Source: Rhea pennata
Lineage: Eukaryota; Chordata; Aves; Rheiformes; Rheidae
Length of the DNA: 64,000 bases
NCBI RefSeq assembly: GCF_028389875.1
Contig: NC_084671.1
Coordinates: 29,755,083 to 29,819,082, forward strand
Reading direction: 5' to 3'
Below, in pieces: positions 1 to 14,638 of this stretch. Every line of letters starts with the position of its first letter. Position 1 is the first letter of the stretch. The notes below the pieces were generated by a model. It saw nothing but the letters and a program-made list of their open reading frames with translations. It was not told the DNA's origin and made no database searches. Position numbers and translations under genes: made by a program.

Positions 1-1224
1 TCATCCAAGGGTACAGACAGCTTCAGAGGGCAATCTACAACAGCATAGCAGAGGTAGCATGATGTACCCTAAGGATGTGACACAGAGGGCACACTTGACA
101 GCTCAGACAGGACACACACCTGCCTTGCAGCTAGGTGAGGTGATTCCGAACCTTAGTAACCATAGCCAAATTAAAAGATTAACTGGTTACAAGTCAAGCT
201 CTCCTGCTTTTAATGGAGACATAACCACAGGGAGCAGTTCAGCTCAGACCAGCAGTGGCTAACTTATCACAGTATGAATCAGGGTTAAATCCACTGTTCT
301 CACAAATGCCAAAGTACAGGTTGCTCATTTATCCAGCAGCCACAGTGCAAATTTTTCTGGTCACAGGTGAATGCTTAAAAATAAAAGAAAAGGAGATGGA
401 AAAATACGGGAAGAAAATGTGGAGAATGTACCCCTAAGTTGCTCTTATGCAGGGACACACTTCTTTTAGAGGCTTAAGCATCTTGACAGAGGAGTCAGGG
501 CCAAAGCCAGCCATGCATGTCTCAGCTCATGCATGCAGGGTATTGGCTTGGGAGGAAAAAGTGTCATAACCCAAACTTTGAATACAGTAGTCTTCTGAAG
601 TTTTCAGCAGGTGCTGAGCCTATCAGAGAGAATGGTTCCTTGAATTTGCTTCACCTGCAGTCTTCAGCAGCAGGATACTGGGCAAGGAAGGGAACTCCAA
701 CATTTTGGGCACAAGGTGCAAGGCACAAGGTTCCTCTGCAAGAACAGCAGCTCTTTCTTCTCCTACATCAAGATGTCAGACTGCTTTTGGAGCCCTAACA
801 CATATCAAGATGGTTCCCCAGTTCGTAGAAAGATCCCATGGTCTGCAGATTTTAACTCAACCTTTACTCAGTACACAGCTGTCAGACTCTCATATTCATG
901 CATCTCAGAGTAGGAGACACTGATGACGAAAGGGAAAGCAGAGGAGATCTGTAAGTTTATGATCTGTAAGATTAGCTAAGGTTAAGGAGCAGTGCAAAGA
1001 CGGAGAGAGCTCTTATTCGTTAACTCCTTGTTTTGAAGAGAACTGCTCCAGAGAGGCCTGTTTGTTTACTAGTGTGACATGCCGGATATTTTCTTTACTT
1101 TGCAAAGCATGGTCTCATGTCACCTTTCATTTGGTATTTACACAGTCTATTGGAGTGATGATGACATAACACCTTTGGAAAGAGTGCTCCATCCAGATAA
1201 CCTTGTTCCTTATTGGAAAATGAA
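1..1224. other. intergenic, no gene seen
   Basis: Both strands hold only short open frames, with no recognisable domain and no convincing exon with splice sites. I see no simple repeat or mobile element here apart from the start of the CR1 element at its right end. Confidence 0.6.
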
Positions 1225-2775
1225 GCATCTTTTAAAGAACACCCAGACAGGATGCACTCGAGGGTATGGAGGGAGCTGGTGGATGTTGTTGCCAGGCCAC
1301 TCTCCATCATCTTTGAAAGGTCCTGGAGAACTGGAGAGGTGCCTGAGGACTAGAAGAAAGCCAGTGTCACTCCAGTCTTCCAAAAGGGCAAGAAGGAGGA
1401 TCCAGGCAACTCTAGGCCAGACAGCCTCACCTCTGTCCCTGGAAAGGTGATGGAACAGCTCATTCTGGAGGTCATCTCCAAGCATATGGAGGAAAAGAAG
1501 GTGATCAGGAGTAGTCAGCATGGGTTCACCAAGGGGAACTCCTGCTTAACCAATCTGATAGCCTTCTCTGATGGAATGACTGGCTGGGTAGATGAGGAGA
1601 GAGCAGTGGACGATGGGTACCTTGACTTCGGCAAGGCTTTTGACACTGTCCCCCCTAACATCCTCCTAGATAAGCTCAGGAAGTGTGGGTTAGACGAGTG
1701 GACTATGAGGTGTCTTGAGAACTGGCTGAAAGGCAGAACTCAGAGGGCTGTCATCAGTGGCGTGGAGTCTAGTTGGAGGCCTGTGGCTAGTGGCATTCCC
1801 CAGGGCTCCATACTGGGTCCCATCCTGTTCAACTTCTTCATCAATGACCTGGACGAAGGGGACAGAGTGCCTCCTCAGCAAGTTTGCTGATGATACTGAG
1901 CTGGGAGGAGTGGCTGATACACCTGAGGGCTGTGCCGCCGTTCAGAGAGACCTGGGCCAGGCTGGCGAGCTGGGCAGAGAGGAACCTCCTGAGGTTACAC
2001 AAGGGCAAGTGCAGAGTCCTGCGCCTAGGGAGAAATAACCCCAGGCACCAGTACAAGCCGGGGGATGAGCTGCTGGAAAGCAGTTATGCAGAGAAGACGT
2101 GGGAGTGCTGCTGGATGACAAGTTGACGATGAGCCAGCAATGTACCCTTGTGGCCAGGAAGGCCAATGGTCTCCTTGGGTGCATTAGGCAGAGTGTTGCC
2201 AGCAGGTCGAGGGAGGTGATCCTGCCCCTCTTCTCAGCCCTGGTGCGGCCTTATCTCGAGTACTGCCTCTAGTTCTGGGCTCCCCAGTACAACGGAGACA
2301 TGGGGCTACTGGAGAGAGTCCAGTGTAGGGCTACCAAGATAATCAGAGGACTGGAGCATCTGTCCTCTGAGGAACGGCTGCAAGAGCTGGGCCTGTTTAG
2401 CCTGGAGAAAAGACTGAGGGGGGATCTTATCAATGTCTATAAGTACTTGAAGGGAGGGTATTAAGGGGATGGGGACAAACTCTTTTCAGTTGTCCTGTGT
2501 GACAGGACAAGAGGCAATGGGCAAAAACTGAACCACAGGAAGTTCCATCTGAATGTGAGGAGGAATGTCTTCACTGTGAGAGTGACAGAGCACTGGAAGA
2601 GGTTGCCCAGAGAGGTTGTGGAGTCTCCTTCTCTGGAGATATTCAAGGCCTGCCTGGATGCAACCCTGTCTACCATGTTCTAGGTGAGAACCTGCTTGAG
2701 CAGAGGGTTGGACTAGCTGATCTCCAGAGGTCCCTTCCAACCTTACTGATTCTATGATTCTGTGATTCTATGATT
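1225..2775 (+). mobile_element. CR1 LINE retroposon, 5'-truncated, decayed
   Basis: This is the 3' portion of a CR1 non-LTR retrotransposon. The frame at 1447-1890 reads as the reverse transcriptase core, with the recognisable strings [20 protein letters not shown] and [15 protein letters not shown]. The FADD catalytic motif at about 1883-1894 sits in a different frame, so a frameshift between about 1855 and 1870 separates the two parts. The remaining RT and C-terminal region runs on to about 2690 with further stops. The 3' end (about 2744-2778) is a run of ATTCTATG/ATTCTGTG octamers, the hallmark CR1 tail. The left boundary is approximate. The element cannot encode an active enzyme as read. 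Confidence 0.93.
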
Positions 2776-3308
2776 CTAACAGCAGATTTTAAATAGCAAA
2801 CATGCAGCCACCATGAACAGTGGGGCATTGGCAAAGTTCTGCTGCTGAGATAGTATGATGTGGTAAGCTTTATCTTTTCCATGAATGTTTGAAGAAAGAG
2901 GAGAGGTTGAAGCCTCTTCCCATGTCTTGTGCAGTAGCAGAGTGTGTGCTGTCTGCTGGACATGCCACTTAGCTGTCATTACAAAGACAATGAGGAAAGA
3001 TGAGGCTAATAGCAGGCTGGGACCAGCTAGCCATTGAACACTGCATGTGCCTCACCATAGTTAGAGTGCTACCGTGGTAGTTTATCCCCATATGCCACAG
3101 CAATACAGGTCTGCTACAGACTACTTGGGAGGCCCCAGGAGTAATGCTCCTATACCACATACCTGGAAGAAGTGAAACTGGCCACCTGCTGCAATCTGGG
3201 TGATCCCTCAGTCAAAAACACAATCTGTTCATGACACTGTGAGGTGAGGACAGGGTGAGGGTGGAAGCAGCATCGCTTCCGCTGTGAGGGTGGAAGGGAT
3301 GCTGCTTC

Positions 3309-3334
3309 TTTTTTTTTTTTTTTTTTTTTTTTTT
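3309..3334. repeat. poly-T tract
   Basis: A run of 26 T. It could be the tail of a minus-strand retroposed sequence, but I do not recognise a parent next to it. Confidence 0.9.
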
Positions 3335-5412
3335 CCTGATTTGGCTTTCTGATGCTTGACTCTGTATTGGTCTGTTTGAAGAAAAATGATGCTCCTAGAC
3401 TGGCTAAGGATGATCTGGAAAGAGATGCATCCTGCATTGACAGAAGGACAACGCTCCAAAGGTCTCTAAAGTGCTAGTATTCATTCCCTCGGGCACACAG
3501 GGTGTTGTGAAGGGGAATCATACCAACCTCTCCCTAGATCTACCAAGTATGGGAGTACACATCACCCTCCAGAGAGTATTCAGACTCTCTAAGGCTGGTA
3601 TGAATCAGTGTGGCTACACAGACACCAGCAGAGCTTTCCCATCACCGGTGGTCTGACCTTGTCTGTGATTTTTCCCTAGACTATTTTAAACTATATGTAT
3701 GCATATAGACTCTGTCTTCTTTGTCTTCTTTCAGTGCATAACAGCCTTCTATTCCAGTCTCTCTCTCCTGGTGCCCAGCTCCTCCCAACTTGTCCCTCCA
3801 TTCTCCCTGTCTAGAAATTGCCTTTTCAAAAATGGGGTCAACAGTAGTGAACACAGGAATGCTTCTCCTGGTAGTCTACCGTTATAATATTTGCAGTAAT
3901 TCCTTTTCCGTTCCTCCCTGCTTCCTGACTGGTTTTACTGCTGAACGTCACTGGGCAGATATCTGCTTTGGGCTGCTTTCAACATAGATCTTCTATCTGA
4001 CAGGTAACAGAAGTCTATAGCCCACTCTGCTCTATGTGTAGTGTCAATAGTGCTAATATCCAATATGCCTGCACATTTCTTGCACTGATAACTCTTCATC
4101 TGCCGTCACCTTACTCATTTATCTAAGGCATAGCCCATCAGACCTCCTCAATCTTACTGCTTGTTTTGACTGACCTACATGCAATTTCCCTCAGTCTTAT
4201 TTTGCAGAGAATTAGCAATTCTTCTAAATATTGTCCTTCTTTGGGAACCTTTAGGAGCTACTGGAGCCCTAAACCCTTGCCAGAAATCAGCTTCTCCTCT
4301 TCCTCATCTGGTTGCTGTTTCTTGCCTAGTTTCTGAGCTCCAGCAGCTTCCCAAACACCCCCAGGAAAGGAATGTCATTCAAAGCACTTTCTAAGCACAA
4401 GTGAATAATATGTTTCAAGAATGCAGAAAATGCAGGGCTTTTAAAAATTTCAGCAGCTTTAGTCTGAGCATTCCTTCTCATTTATGCTTTTCTCCACACC
4501 TGTTCATATTTCTCCTTCCTGTTGCAAGTTCCAGACCACCTTAGTCCCCATGTTATTCTCTGGACAGTTGGCTGTCTCAGAAAATCAGTCAGAATAAGCT
4601 GCTTTAGATTCTCACATCCTTAACGGCACCCCAGGGCAAGGCAGAGGCACCAAAGAATGTATTGATCCTACCTAGCTATGTGTCCAAGCTCCAAGAGAAG
4701 ATTCTGAGTTAGAGGAAAAGGACCCTACAACCTAAAGCAACTGCATTTTACAAGTAGAAGTTGGTGGGACACAACCGCTCCAGAGTGTCCTGCCAGCTGC
4801 CTGAAGACAGAAGACCCAAAGAAAAAGTCCAGGCTCAGCATGAGAAGGAACCATAAAACATGCACTTGAGCAGCAAGGGGAGAAATAAGTGGTCCAGAGG
4901 AAGCCCACTCCCTAGTGCTTGGCCTATAACAGAGAAAAAGATTCAAAGCCAAGGCAATGGAGGAGCAAGGAAATGAAAATTGTAATGCATGTAACCCTGA
5001 ACAAAGTTCAAAAAACTGCAGCCTAACGAATCCCCTCTGTGCAAACAGCTGACTGCTTGCTAACCAAACACACCTGCTGCAGCTCCAACTGCAGCACAGA
5101 CTTTTTAAAAAAAAACCCTTCTGGAGAAGTGAATGTTTCAAAAGCTGAAAAGAGCCAGTATTTGGACATCTTAAACAATTTTGGCTTTAGGAGTGCTTTC
5201 ACCTGCAGTCACAGTATACCTCATTCCCTGCAATGAATCACCATTCATCTTAAAAGATGCAGCCAGGAATACCCCCGCTCTGCTGGAAGAAGCATGGAGG
5301 CGAGAGAGTCCACCAGCAGGACTGAGGAAAACATCCTTATCCAAAGCCACAGAACATAAGGGGCTCCATCCCCATCTTCTTCAGCTCTGTCTTTGCTTTC
5401 TTTAGGACTCTG

Positions 5413-5507
5413 CTTGTGGCATGCAACCACAGCAAGTGCACATTTGCTATGCAGGTTACAAGTGCCAAGCCTGTGGCATGTAACCACAGCTCAACAGCAA
5501 GTGCACA
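5413..5507. repeat. short degenerate tandem duplication
   Basis: A block of about 30 bases at 5413-5442 (with the core TGTGGCATGCAACCACAG and then CAAGTGCACA) recurs at 5470-5507. The second copy has one substitution in the core and 8 extra bases before CAAGTGCACA. It looks like a two-copy minisatellite in noncoding DNA. Confidence 0.7.
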
Positions 5508-8450
5508 GCAACAGTGCACTTGGTCCATCTAGAACAAACATGCCCCAGGACCCTACTAGAAAAGAGGGAGGGGCTCTCCAGGCCCAAGAGGGAGATAAGA
5601 AAGGACATCAGAGATGTCAAGACAGGAGGAAGGGATGAAAGCAGCCATGTAGATGGTGCAGTGAGCAATGTGAACGCTTGAGTGTGCAGGAAGGAATTGA
5701 GGTCATTGTGCTCCTCTTCCTCATCACATCCCCAGGGCTGCTGCATCCTACCTTGACCTCTCTTCTTCTCCCATCCCAATCCTCCACCACCAAAAACTCT
5801 GATCCTTGCCCTGAGACCGTAGCACCTGGCTGTCATCTCCCTGGGCCCGCTAACATGTCTGATGAGTAAGAGCTCTCATCATGCACAGATTCTGGACCTG
5901 AATCTGTCCTTCTAAACCTTTGACCTACTACCAATGAGAAATGGCAATAGCAACCTTGGCCCAGCACATAGTGCTGTTTGCACAGCCCTTACTCAAACAC
6001 AATGGCCAGAGCTAGCTCCATACTACACGCAGCTCTCTGCAAAAAGTGCTGTGACCTTACTCTTAAGGTGACCTGTTGCTTAGCATGATTATAATGCTGC
6101 ATTGTGTGCATGCTTTCTCTGGTTCAACACCTGGGGAGATTTGCAGACCAATGTTGTCCACATTTCTGCTACGGAAGCTGAACGCTCACACTCCCTCTGT
6201 GACCAGCATTGTCACTCTTCAGCTAACCCACATCTCTCAGAGAGCACTGACTTCAGGATTAGATCACTTAGCAAACTAGAATGTGGCAAGAAAGCATGAC
6301 CACTAAACGTCAGGCAGTATTGAACAGCGGAGCTTTGCTAGTCTTGAGGAAACCAATAGTGAGTTGGCCAGTCTTCAAGACTTAGATAACTTCTGGGACA
6401 GCACTGTGCAGATGCCAACTGAGCTGCAGCAGAACCAAGCAAAGAGCTTGGGAGCCCCAACAGGATCCTGACCTGTAGCTGTTGCTCTAATCAAATGCTC
6501 CCCATTTGTACCTCGAGGCCTGAACCCCTAAGACTGTTGCAGCACTGTGCCATGCTGAAAGTAGAAAAACACATCTGTCTACACGAACAGCTGCCCTCAT
6601 AGTAAAGCTTCAAGTCCAGAGTCCTTTTGGCCAAAGGGAGAAGTGTAAGGGAGCAGCAGAGAAGCTGTGGACCCCCTACCTTTTGTGGATGTTATGCATG
6701 CAACAGAACAACTTATAGGAAATGAGTGTCAACTTTACACTCTCAGTCACAGGTGTCACACTCTCACATGTGGAAGCTTCAGGGACCCAGACCAAGAAGC
6801 TCATGACACCAGCGTGACTCAGACTGTCGTTCACCCTGGAGACTGAAGCAGAATTGCATAGATTTGTTTGGATTGATTTTGTAAATTCCAAGTGCCAAAG
6901 CGATCTGAAAAGGAGACTTTGGCCTTGAGCTAGCTTGAGTGACAAACACAGGAGGCGCATAGTGCCCAGCACAGTCACAGCTGAGCAGCAGCACTCCTGA
7001 CAAACCAAGGCTCAGATCTGAATGCCTGTCTTTAGAAATTTTACTTCAATTGTCTCTATATCTTGGGGTGAAGAGGTTGGTGGCAAAGGAACCAAGCCAG
7101 AACAGACCAACATGCACTGGAAGAAAAGTAGACAAGTTTCATAACAGCTGAAAGGGGTAAAGTGGCACTTCCTGTGAACTTCTTCAGCTTCTCTTCAGCT
7201 TTGAAGGCACAAATTATTCATCTTTCCCTGAAAGCTTTTTGGAAAAGTCATCAGATTCCTCTGTCGCAACTGAGGATTGAAAAAGTATATCAATTTTTTT
7301 TTTCCTACAAACAGTAGCTTTGATCTGGGAATACAGTATTGCAGAATTTTGATATAGTTTTCATTTTTGCTTTTTGAAATTCTACTGTCCAATTTATTTT
7401 TAATTGAAAAAAAAACAAACTGACAAAACCTTCACTTTGAAAAAGAAATCTTCAGATGACTTTCAAATGTCTTTATTTGAAGATATTTCCAAAAAGAACT
7501 CCTCCCCCTGAAAGACAGAGGCATCAGTGAATCCTGTCATTCCAAAGAAAAAGATATTCTGTCAAAAACTTGCTAGCCCAGCTGTGTTGTGGCACCATAT
7601 CTAGCCATGGCACGGAGAGGATCAGAAGGATAGGCAATAAAGGGTAAGCATGTTCCCAACATAAATTGCCATGGAGTTATCTTGAGCACAGTGCTAGGGC
7701 GTGGAGCTTTTGAGCAGTCCCAGCCATTTACTGGGATTCTCTCTAGGCAGCTACCCATGATTTCCATGCTGCTTCGATGACCCCTACAGGTACAAGCAGT
7801 AAAAAATGCAGAGGTTTTAATATCTCGGTCACCTAGATGACTTGTGGTGGAGGACACCAGCACTGCAGTTATTGTAGGAGACATCTATTAGACAAACATC
7901 AATAAGCCTCTCCTCCCTGTGGGGAGCAGAGAAGATTAAACACTTGCTGAAAGCTCTGAGAGTTAAGATCTTCATGCATGGAAGGATGGCTGTTGTGAGT
8001 AGCCTCTGACTGCAGCTCTGCCTGAATAGAAGGCTAAGACACAGTGTCTCCTGCATGAAAATCCCTGAAGAAAAGCCAAAATATGAATGTATGCACATTG
8101 CTAGCAACACAGAGTGGTGCTGCCTATGTCCAAGAACATCTTCTGGTGTTTACCTTCTTTCCTTTGAGCTTGGCTTGCAGAGGTCCTGCATCCCTCACAC
8201 AACTCCCACATCTCTGGATAGTTGTTTTTCAAACTCATTCTTCTACCTAGCTATTGTTTTTTTGCTTTCTTCCAGAGGGCATTCTTCCTTCTCCAAATCA
8301 TTCAAGGATGTTAGCATTGGTCCTCTTGTTCTCCTCCTTGCTGGTGGGATTCCACCATCAAAATCCCAGCAAGAATCATTTACTGTGTACGTTCGACCCA
8401 GCCTCACACAAAGTCTCTCACTCTCAGTGCACGAGGAGGCACCTCTGCGG

Positions 8451-8486
8451 TAATGGTCTAAGTGCAAATAATGGTCTAAGTGCAAA
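8451..8486. repeat. 18-bp perfect tandem duplication
   Basis: The unit TAATGGTCTAAGTGCAAA occurs twice head to tail, at 8451-8468 and 8469-8486. Confidence 0.9.
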
Positions 8487-8833
8487 CCCTTAACTTTGTA
8501 GTCCTTTTTCTTACTGTACTGAGGTTCATTTGTGAGTAGCTGGGACATGGGGAGAAAAAAATCAAGCCATTACATCCCAGAGCACATGAAGACAAGATAC
8601 AAAAGTCTTATTTAACCATGTATACCTCCTATCTGACAACAATCCACACAATAATTACATTTCATCATGACTGCAAGTGTGATGAATCAACGTCTTAAGA
8701 GGTCTTAGACAAGAGGCTGTTAAATGAATAATAAAGGAAGCCCTCTCTTAGTCTTGTAGTGGGCAGACTACCAGGCTCTTAACTGGCAGAATTTAGATTT
8801 GTTTCAAGCGAGTTTACAATGTGCTGCATCTGT

Positions 8834-8837
<4 letters not shown>

Positions 8838-8864
<27 letters not shown>
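8838..8864. repeat. poly-A tract
   Basis: A run of 27 A. No processed pseudogene or SINE body is recognisable immediately upstream. Confidence 0.9.
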
Positions 8865-11800
8865 GCAAACAGAAAGAAACACGATATAGATTGGCATTAT
8901 CTCGTGCCTGGTGGCTGGGAATCCCAATACAACACTTCAAATAACAATTTTCTTCCAGATTAGTGTCCTTGACTCCCAGTTCTCCCCCCTGTCTGCTCCC
9001 AAGGGCACATCCTAGTGTCATACTAGGATGTCCTCCCTTGCAGTGTGTACACAAGAACACTTTGCAGAATCTCTCTGCCGGCCCTCCATCACTGCTCAAA
9101 TTTTTCTTCCTCCCATCTCAACCTCACAGGCAGAAGGTAGGACACTGGCTATGTCACAACCAACATAGTCATGGTGGTTGTCCTAGGACCCCTTAAGATC
9201 ATATGTTTCCCAAGGCTGCCCCATAGCTCACACTGAAATAAAGGACCAGACTTCTTCAAACCCAGGATCCTCTGTCCTCCATTGGATGTGGGCTTAATGG
9301 TTGTACAGGGTGCCAGGTCTCTGTCAAATCACGGCTGCCTTGGCAAGAAAGGGGAAATTCTGCATCCTAGCTCAGCTCTTCGAGCAAGATGAGTTATTAG
9401 CTTTTAATTACACTGCCTAGCATACCCATGGCGTGACTGCTCCTGGACCCTTCCTTGCATGCAGGGGAAGGAAGCAGAGGAGAGATGAGCACACAGTGTT
9501 AGATGGAGTTGGGTCCCAGCATTTGTAGACCCTAAACTGCCCTGCCATGTGGCAGTCCCCACCAGACGGTCAGCTCAGCTCCCTTCACCCCTGGAGATGG
9601 GAGATGAGGAGGGTCCAGCCTACCACGAGGAAACTTGCCTTTTGCCACAGGCGTGAAGGGAAAGAATGGTCATTGACTCCACACGGCCAGGAAAGAGCTA
9701 TGCTTTTACCTGCTTTTACCAGGCAGTTGTGATAAAGGGAGCATGGCCTGCTCACACCTGAGAAGGGAACAGAAGCAAACTGTCTGCAATTAGTGACATA
9801 AAATCTACTGCAAGAAACCTCCCCCACACAATGCTGTTTTTACCCTGTAGTCTGAATTTGTACCTTACTGCTCCCCCTGGAAAGTGTGGCCAGGAGAAAC
9901 AGGCTAAGGAAGCAAAGGGGGAGGGGAGGGCACACAACTCAGGTGGAGTCAGGGAGGGGGCACATCCTTCCTCACCACTCCTCCAGATGCCAAAGCACTG
10001 AGAACAAGTCCAAACCTTCCGGGAAGTTATTTAACATTCATGTGCTGCGGTTTTCCTAGAAAACTTAAATATAGCAATTTCCTCGATTTCCCTAAAGGTT
10101 CTTTTCCTCAGATGAGCACTAACATTTATTTAGGTTGCTTGTCATGCTTTCCATAAACAGGAGGTGGCCTCAGACCATGGGTCTCCACCCTGTTTGCATG
10201 CTGATCTGTTTCAAAGGCATTTGCTCTGTAAATGTCTGCTCCACCTGGTTTCAGTTGGTTGATACAATTCTTCCATCTAGCCTTCATTTAAGCACTATTT
10301 CTGCTATTTTGTTGTGTGCTGGCCAGGACAGACATAGGGTTCAACCACCTCATCCAGCTCTGTGTGGGGGCTATACTTGCTCCTCTGGGTCACAGTGCTA
10401 CACAACTTCCACTGGCTGCAGAGTCCTAAAGACATCACAGTATTTCTGCCATTGGGAGAAAAACACACCAATTATTTGCAACCACAGCACAAAGGCTGAG
10501 TTACTCCAGAGCCCCCAAGGAAAAGGACACTTGACTAAGAGGAGAAACATGCTTTTCCTATATTGCTTGTTTCTCCTCTCTATCTCCTCCGTCCTCCTTT
10601 CTGTATCACATTGCATTCAGTCCTTTCCACTTGCCTTTCTCTTCCCATTCAGCTTTGGCCTTAGGCCTCCCAGACTACATACAGCTTCCTTAGCTTGGCA
10701 TCAGCCTCATTTTCCATTAGCAGCACTCCTGAAGACTTTGGGATCACTTGCATCAAACCTCTTCACTAGGTCCTCCAAAAACCTCCTGCCACAAGTGAGC
10801 ATTTCAGAATGCCTTGCTGTGGGTCAGAGCAAGAATAGACTGGAGAGGTAGCATGCCTAAAACATAGGCTGCAAAGTGATTCCACTCCTGGAAGAAAATA
10901 CTGTAGGATGTCTTCCATAGAGGGAACTGGTTAGCAAAGCCCTGCCTGTTTTTCCATGCTGTGTAACTCTCACTGACAAACATAGTGAGATCCAAACAGC
11001 ATCAGGCTGGGTAATAACACCTTTAAACAAGGAATGCTGGTGGGAGCTTGATTCAGGGATGAGGGAGGACACCTGGCCAAACACCAGCATAGTAATCACT
11101 GGTAAGCTCCCCATGCCTCATCCTTGGCAGTAATGGGTTACCCATGGCCACTGGCACCATCAAGGGGGATGCGAGGCTACTTGCAGTTGGGATGCCCACT
11201 TTTCCTTCTGTTACTAGGCACCTATAAACAAACTAGTAAGTCCTTCCAGTACTGTGTAACCTCATGTTCTGATTTGGAGATGAAGACACAGAGAGCCCTC
11301 AGGAACTACTTCCTTCAGAAGATCTGGGATCCTACGAGGCTCTTGGCAATATAGTCTAATATAGTCCTAAATTATACTCTTCTTTCAGGCCTGCACCCTG
11401 CTGTCCTACAGTTCAGGATCTCAGACAGGACAAGAGAGAGCCCACAGACTATTTTGATTTCCTACTGTGTTCCTGAAGGGATTACAGAGTTAGATGAGCC
11501 AAGTCCCCGCACAACCTGTTCTCCACTGAAGTTTTGGAGAAGTTCTGCCTTCATGGCTAAGACATAAGTTGAAGGAAGAACCAGTGTCCTATTATTGCCA
11601 TTGTTCATCATCTGAAACAGGACATGACGCATAACCTGCAGAACACATCTCTGCCTTGCCATAGATGGAGGCTGAGATGCTAGGGCAGACTCACGCTGCC
11701 AACTTCTCCCATGGCCACAGAGAAGCTAGATGCCTTCAGTCTCTGTAGAGTCTATGAGAAGGGCTGGGAAGAACAAACACATCTCCTGCACCTCCACCTC

Positions 11801-14638
11801 TTCCTTTCTGGGAAGGAAAGGCAAGAACTGGCTTCCAGAAGTAGATAAGATCTCACCAGCATTAAAGTCTTGCTAGCATTACAGGCTTCAGAGACTTCAA
11901 GACAAGGCTTGGGTTTGTGAGAGAGTGCTCTAATCTCTGAGGTCTCTGGCAAGAAAACAAAACAAACCAAAAAGAAATTGCAAAGCCTGTTCCCAAGGTG
12001 AGTGGAGATGTTTTTGGTTGTTCAAAGGTTTCTGATAAGGTGATCAAGATTAAAGAACAAATAAGTGTACAGTTAAGGCCAAAGTCCCAGTGCAAAACAA
12101 AAACTATAAAGCCAGCAGCAACAATATGCTGCTCACCAAAACCTCAGCACATCTACCTGCTCTCTCACCTTCACCATAAAGACAAGTGCTGTTTGATACT
12201 AGCAAAGTCCCTCCCTTAACCCCCCTGCACAGCCAGAGTATGCCTGCTCTCATTAGCAAGCTGGGAAGATACTCAGAGGAACATATTCCATCATGATGCC
12301 GGAGGGGATCCCAAGTAGTTCCTAATCCATGGCATGTCTGTACCAGTCCAAATCTCAGCTGGTCTATAACAACACTTTGCTCCTGACTTCACAGCTTGCT
12401 GCATTTGCTCCCATTGGGTCTGTAAGAACTAAGCACATGACCCACAGCCTTTCAAAGGGAACTGGTGGCTATGGGTACCTCACCACTGAGACTTCAGGAA
12501 GGCCTCAGTTACCATTATTCAATAGGAACTAATTAAGTTGCTATGCTCCACTCAGTCTGTAAAGTGTAAGATTAACTAAATATAAATTTAAGTAGGTGCT
12601 AATGGAATGGTGGCTGTGGCTGCCCAGAAACAAAGGTGAGGCCCTTTGTGTGATAGACTTCAGAACGACTTGAAAAACAAACTGGCATGTTTCTGATAAC
12701 AGGGTGTGCTGGATTCCCTGAAGGAAGTCATTTAGAAACTATTGAGGGTCATTTCATAAATAGGTCTGTCTGGAAACTGGTCTAAAAAGCAATGGAAAAG
12801 CTGTATTAAGAGTTTGCTGGAGGAGAAAACTCCTTATCTCTCTCTCTAAGGTTTCTCTCTGTCAGAAATTTTCATGTTATCTGCAGGAAGTATTGCAGAC
12901 CCAGGAAAGCAATATTTCCCAGACCCATTCTGTCACTGCTTCTGGTGCCATAACACTGCTGCTGGAGAAAGACATGTGTATCTCTTGATTTTTTCAGCTG
13001 CACTAAAACCTAGCAAACTCTCAGCTCTAGCCTTTTTGAGATCTTAATATAAAAGCTGCCAGGTTACAAATTATTTGGTCAAGCTGTTTGTATATAAGCA
13101 GAAGATGATGCAGCTAAGTCCCTGGTTAAGGAAAGCACAAAATCACAAAATAAAGAAATAAAGACAGTGGGGAAAAAATGCTGAAGTGAATGTGAGCAGG
13201 AATGGGCCTGACAGCCTCAGCAGCATGGAGGATTCAGCCCTGCTCCTCTCTCTGGCTTGAGCTTTTGGTCATCCTTGGTGAGAAAATGGACCCAGTCAAA
13301 AAATGGATGTAACTTCTCTGATTTCTCTTTGTGGGAACAACCTCCAGGTTCTCAAAGTCTAGCTACCTGCACAGAGCAAAGGAATACTGGTCTTGAGCCA
13401 GGCAGCTCCAACCTCTATTACCTAGACTCCTACCACAGACACAGCCTATGCCACCTTCAATCCTTCCTTGTGGGATGACTTATCAACTCCCAATACCAGC
13501 TAGGCTCCAGCTGGCTTCTTTGGAGGTCTGCCCCACTATCATGGAGCTGCCACCACCTTCTAACATGAGACTGCTACTATTTTTACTCCTGGCACTTCCC
13601 AGGTGAATTTTAACCCTTGGTATGGCTTTTCTGAGGCCCTCTGGTATCATTTTTCCCCTCCAGCTAACGGCTTCCCTGAGAATCTTAAGGCTGCCAAACA
13701 CATCTTTTAGGCAAAAAGAGGCTTTCATTTATTTTGCAGGTGATCTTTTTTGACTTAAAAGTAGGAAGTCATTTCCACCAGGAGGTCCACCACTCTCTGT
13801 TCCCTCCTAATAAAACTCCTGAGGAATACTGAAGTGACTTAGTAGGAGATCCTTGGGCTGCCAATTGCACTCATTCCACAAGAACAAATAATTTTCACTT
13901 CCAACTGATTGCATCAGTAATTCCAAATGCCCTTGCAGCAGCACTGATCTACACAGCCATTTTTAATCATGAAATTTGCCATTTTGGCCATGAACCACAC
14001 CCTTTCAATGTTAGCCTTCGCTATCTGCACATTAGCTAGCCACAAATATACAGAATAATAGGTGTGAAACAAGGGAGCCTGCATGTTTGCAGGAAAATGT
14101 TTTAACTTAGCTCCTTATGTAAGCAGTTGCATTAGCAGCTCCAGGAGCCAAGAACTAACCTTTCTTGCCCCGGCCACAGAAACGGCCACTGGTACCCAGA
14201 AAAGATTTCTGCAGTTAGTGTTTTGCCTCATCCTGTTTGCCCCATGCATTTTTGGCCTGCTCAATTGTATCTCTTTCCAGAAGTTTGAGCAGACACTGTA
14301 ACCCCTTCACTCTGGCAGTACAACAAAAACAGTGCAAACTAGTCAATCCTGAGCAGCTCCTGTAGCACTCTTGCCCCAGCAAAGACACCATCCAGTCACA
14401 CATCAGTCTGTCTATCCCAGGAGATCCGCAGGGGTTGGCCTCAGCCTCCATTTGCAAAGCTCTTTTCCTAACTCCTGAACACCTTGGGATGCTGCAAACA
14501 CCTGCTTGAATAGGTCTATTGTGTTTCACAGCAATATTGATGTTTTCTTTCCTTAGGAATCATCTCACCACTAATGCTAGCATTTCTTCTGTAGCCTAAG
14601 CATCTAGATATTCATTCTGGTTACAGAGGGGGGAAAAT

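Noticed and set aside
1447-1890. 147-codon open frame as a cellular gene
   Set aside because: It is the reverse transcriptase part of a frame-broken CR1 element.
4725-5141. 138-codon minus-strand open frame with hydrophobic stretches
   Set aside because: No start context, domain or neighbouring exon. The hydrophobicity comes from pyrimidine-rich composition.
8838-8864. Poly-A tract as the tail of a processed pseudogene
   Set aside because: No coding-like or UTR-like parent sequence and no target-site duplication could be recognised next to it.
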